A program made the translations under genes and the position numbers. Source: an uncultured Dyadobacter sp. (GTDB taxonomy: Bacteria; Bacteroidota; Bacteroidia; Cytophagales; Spirosomataceae). From it: a DNA stretch of 6,665 nt. The notes below the pieces were generated by a model, which did no database searches, was not told where the DNA came from, and saw only the letters and a list, made by a program, of their open reading frames with translations. Shown in pieces: positions 5,907 through 6,665 of the stretch. Numbering within the stretch: the stretch's first letter is position 1; the number at the start of each line of letters is the position of its first letter. Where the stretch lies: the NCBI GenBank assembly GCA_946481035.1, contig CAMLNK010000227.1, positions 1-6,665 on the forward strand. The letters run 5' to 3'.

Positions 5907-6665
5907 ATGCTATCGTTATTTTTCCTAATCGCTATTTTAATTATATTCTTCGGAACCAGCGTATCTCTGAATCAATCCGGTGGCACATTGGGAGCTGTCA
6001 GGTATCCGATTTCAGTTGGAATAACCCTAAGTATAGCAGCATGCCTTTATTATTTAAGCCTGGTAACATCCATCTCTATCGAACCAATCCTCGCTTGTTT
6101 CAGTGCTTGTTTTGGGATTTTCATCTTAATAAAATTACTGCAAAAGAAGGGCAACGGCGTCGGTATACCCAAGCCGTTTAGCGCCAACAGCTTGTTAGTT
6201 CTGGCAGTCGGCATGTTGATCCTCACCTTACGATTCAACAAGCACCTGCATAGATGGGGCGACTGGGACGCCTATGCAATTTGGATCCATCATGCCAAAT
6301 TCCTTTTTTACCCGGAACATTGGACGGCCATGTTCACGCAAAAATTGGCACCCACCCACCCCGATTATCCACTGATGCTTCCATCCATAATTGCCCTTTC
6401 CTGGCGCAGCATTAATTTCATTACCCCCATTGTACCGGTGGCAATATCATATTTAATTTTCTTTTCAATTTCAACGACTGTATTTCTTTCGTTGAATCGT
6501 TACGGCCGGCATTTTTCTGCAATATTTTCATTATTTATATTTGCAATTGATTCCAAGTACCTGAATATTGCTGCTTCTCAATATGCGGATACGATGCTGG
6601 CTTTTTTCATACTGCTGGCCTTCGTTATGCACAGGGAGGTTCAAGATAAGAGCATTCCATTTCTT
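5907..6665 (+). CDS. GT-C (GT39-like) integral membrane glycosyltransferase, N-terminal part
   Basis: The frame is open from the ATG at 5907 to the window end: 253 residues without a stop, so the gene is partial. Hydrophobic segments are visible at about 2-17, 35-52, 60-77, 95-109, 156-166, 172-197, 203-214 and 229-241. The first large loop has WGDWDAYAIWIHHAKFL with an acidic D-W-D (119-121), then HPDYPLMLPS (151-160), and later SQYADTMLAFF (224-234). This set is typical of multi-spanning GT-C proteins that use polyprenyl-phosphate sugars at the periplasmic face, in the GT39/ArnT-like group. Sugar and acceptor are unknown. The gene is coupled to the small TM protein just upstream (stop and start one base apart). 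Base composition is more AT-rich than in the dehydrogenase operon, which may reflect different origin or just membrane-protein codons. Confidence 0.8.
   Translation, partial: MLSLFFLIAILIIFFGTSVSLNQSGGTLGAVRYPISVGITLSIAACLYYLSLVTSISIEPILACFSACFGIFILIKLLQKKGNGVGIPKPFSANSLLVLAVGMLILTLRFNKHLHRWGDWDAYAIWIHHAKFLFYPEHWTAMFTQKLAPTHPDYPLMLPSIIALSWRSINFITPIVPVAISYLIFFSISTTVFLSLNRYGRHFSAIFSLFIFAIDSKYLNIAASQYADTMLAFFILLAFVMHREVQDKSIPFL

Overview
The window looks like chromosomal DNA from a Bacteroidota member of the Cytophagales type (Dyadobacter/Spirosoma-like). This is an inference from gene content: a GMC oxidoreductase paired with a Tat-exported gluconate 2-dehydrogenase subunit 3-like protein, a DUF6934-like protein, a Bacteroidota-style XRE regulator, and starts mostly without Shine-Dalgarno sequences. 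No rRNA, tRNA, CRISPR array, transposase or integrase is visible.

Left part (1-1493, + strand): the C-terminal part of an MBOAT (AlgI-like) O-acyltransferase, broken by an in-frame TAG, is followed 25 bases later by an intact membrane-anchored SGNH/AlgJ-like protein. Together they look like a cell-surface or exopolysaccharide O-acetylation pair, whose acyl-transfer half may be dead in this sequence.

Middle (1497-2804): a small XRE-type DNA-binding protein (+) converges on a two-gene unit on the - strand. That unit is an 87-residue protein of unknown function with a strong ribosome binding site, preceded by a DUF6934-like gene. The DUF6934-like gene carries two separate lesions, a TGA stop and a frameshift. 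Its C-terminal half reads well in the second frame, so the intact ancestor can be reconstructed as about 169 residues.

Right-centre (2879-5217, - strand): a two-gene operon for an FAD-dependent sugar (or sugar-acid/glycoside) dehydrogenase. The Tat-signal small subunit comes first. The GMC catalytic subunit follows; it has no signal of its own and carries a C-x5-C-x3-C motif like the 3Fe-4S site of Burkholderia FAD-glucose dehydrogenase. The likely working model is export of the folded complex by the small subunit's Tat signal, periplasmic oxidation of a sugar, and electron transfer through Fe-S to a cytochrome that is not in this window.

Right end (5218-6665): a 304-base divergent spacer with GC-rich palindromes, a terminator-like hairpin and a candidate promoter. 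After it comes a + strand operon of a small single-TM protein and, one base after its stop, a multi-spanning GT-C/GT39-like glycosyltransferase that runs off the window. Nothing here is clearly a new defence or mobile system. The best leads are the undescribed 87-aa/DUF6934-like pair, the small partner of the GT-C protein, the Fe-S-bearing GMC subunit, and the clustered gene lesions.
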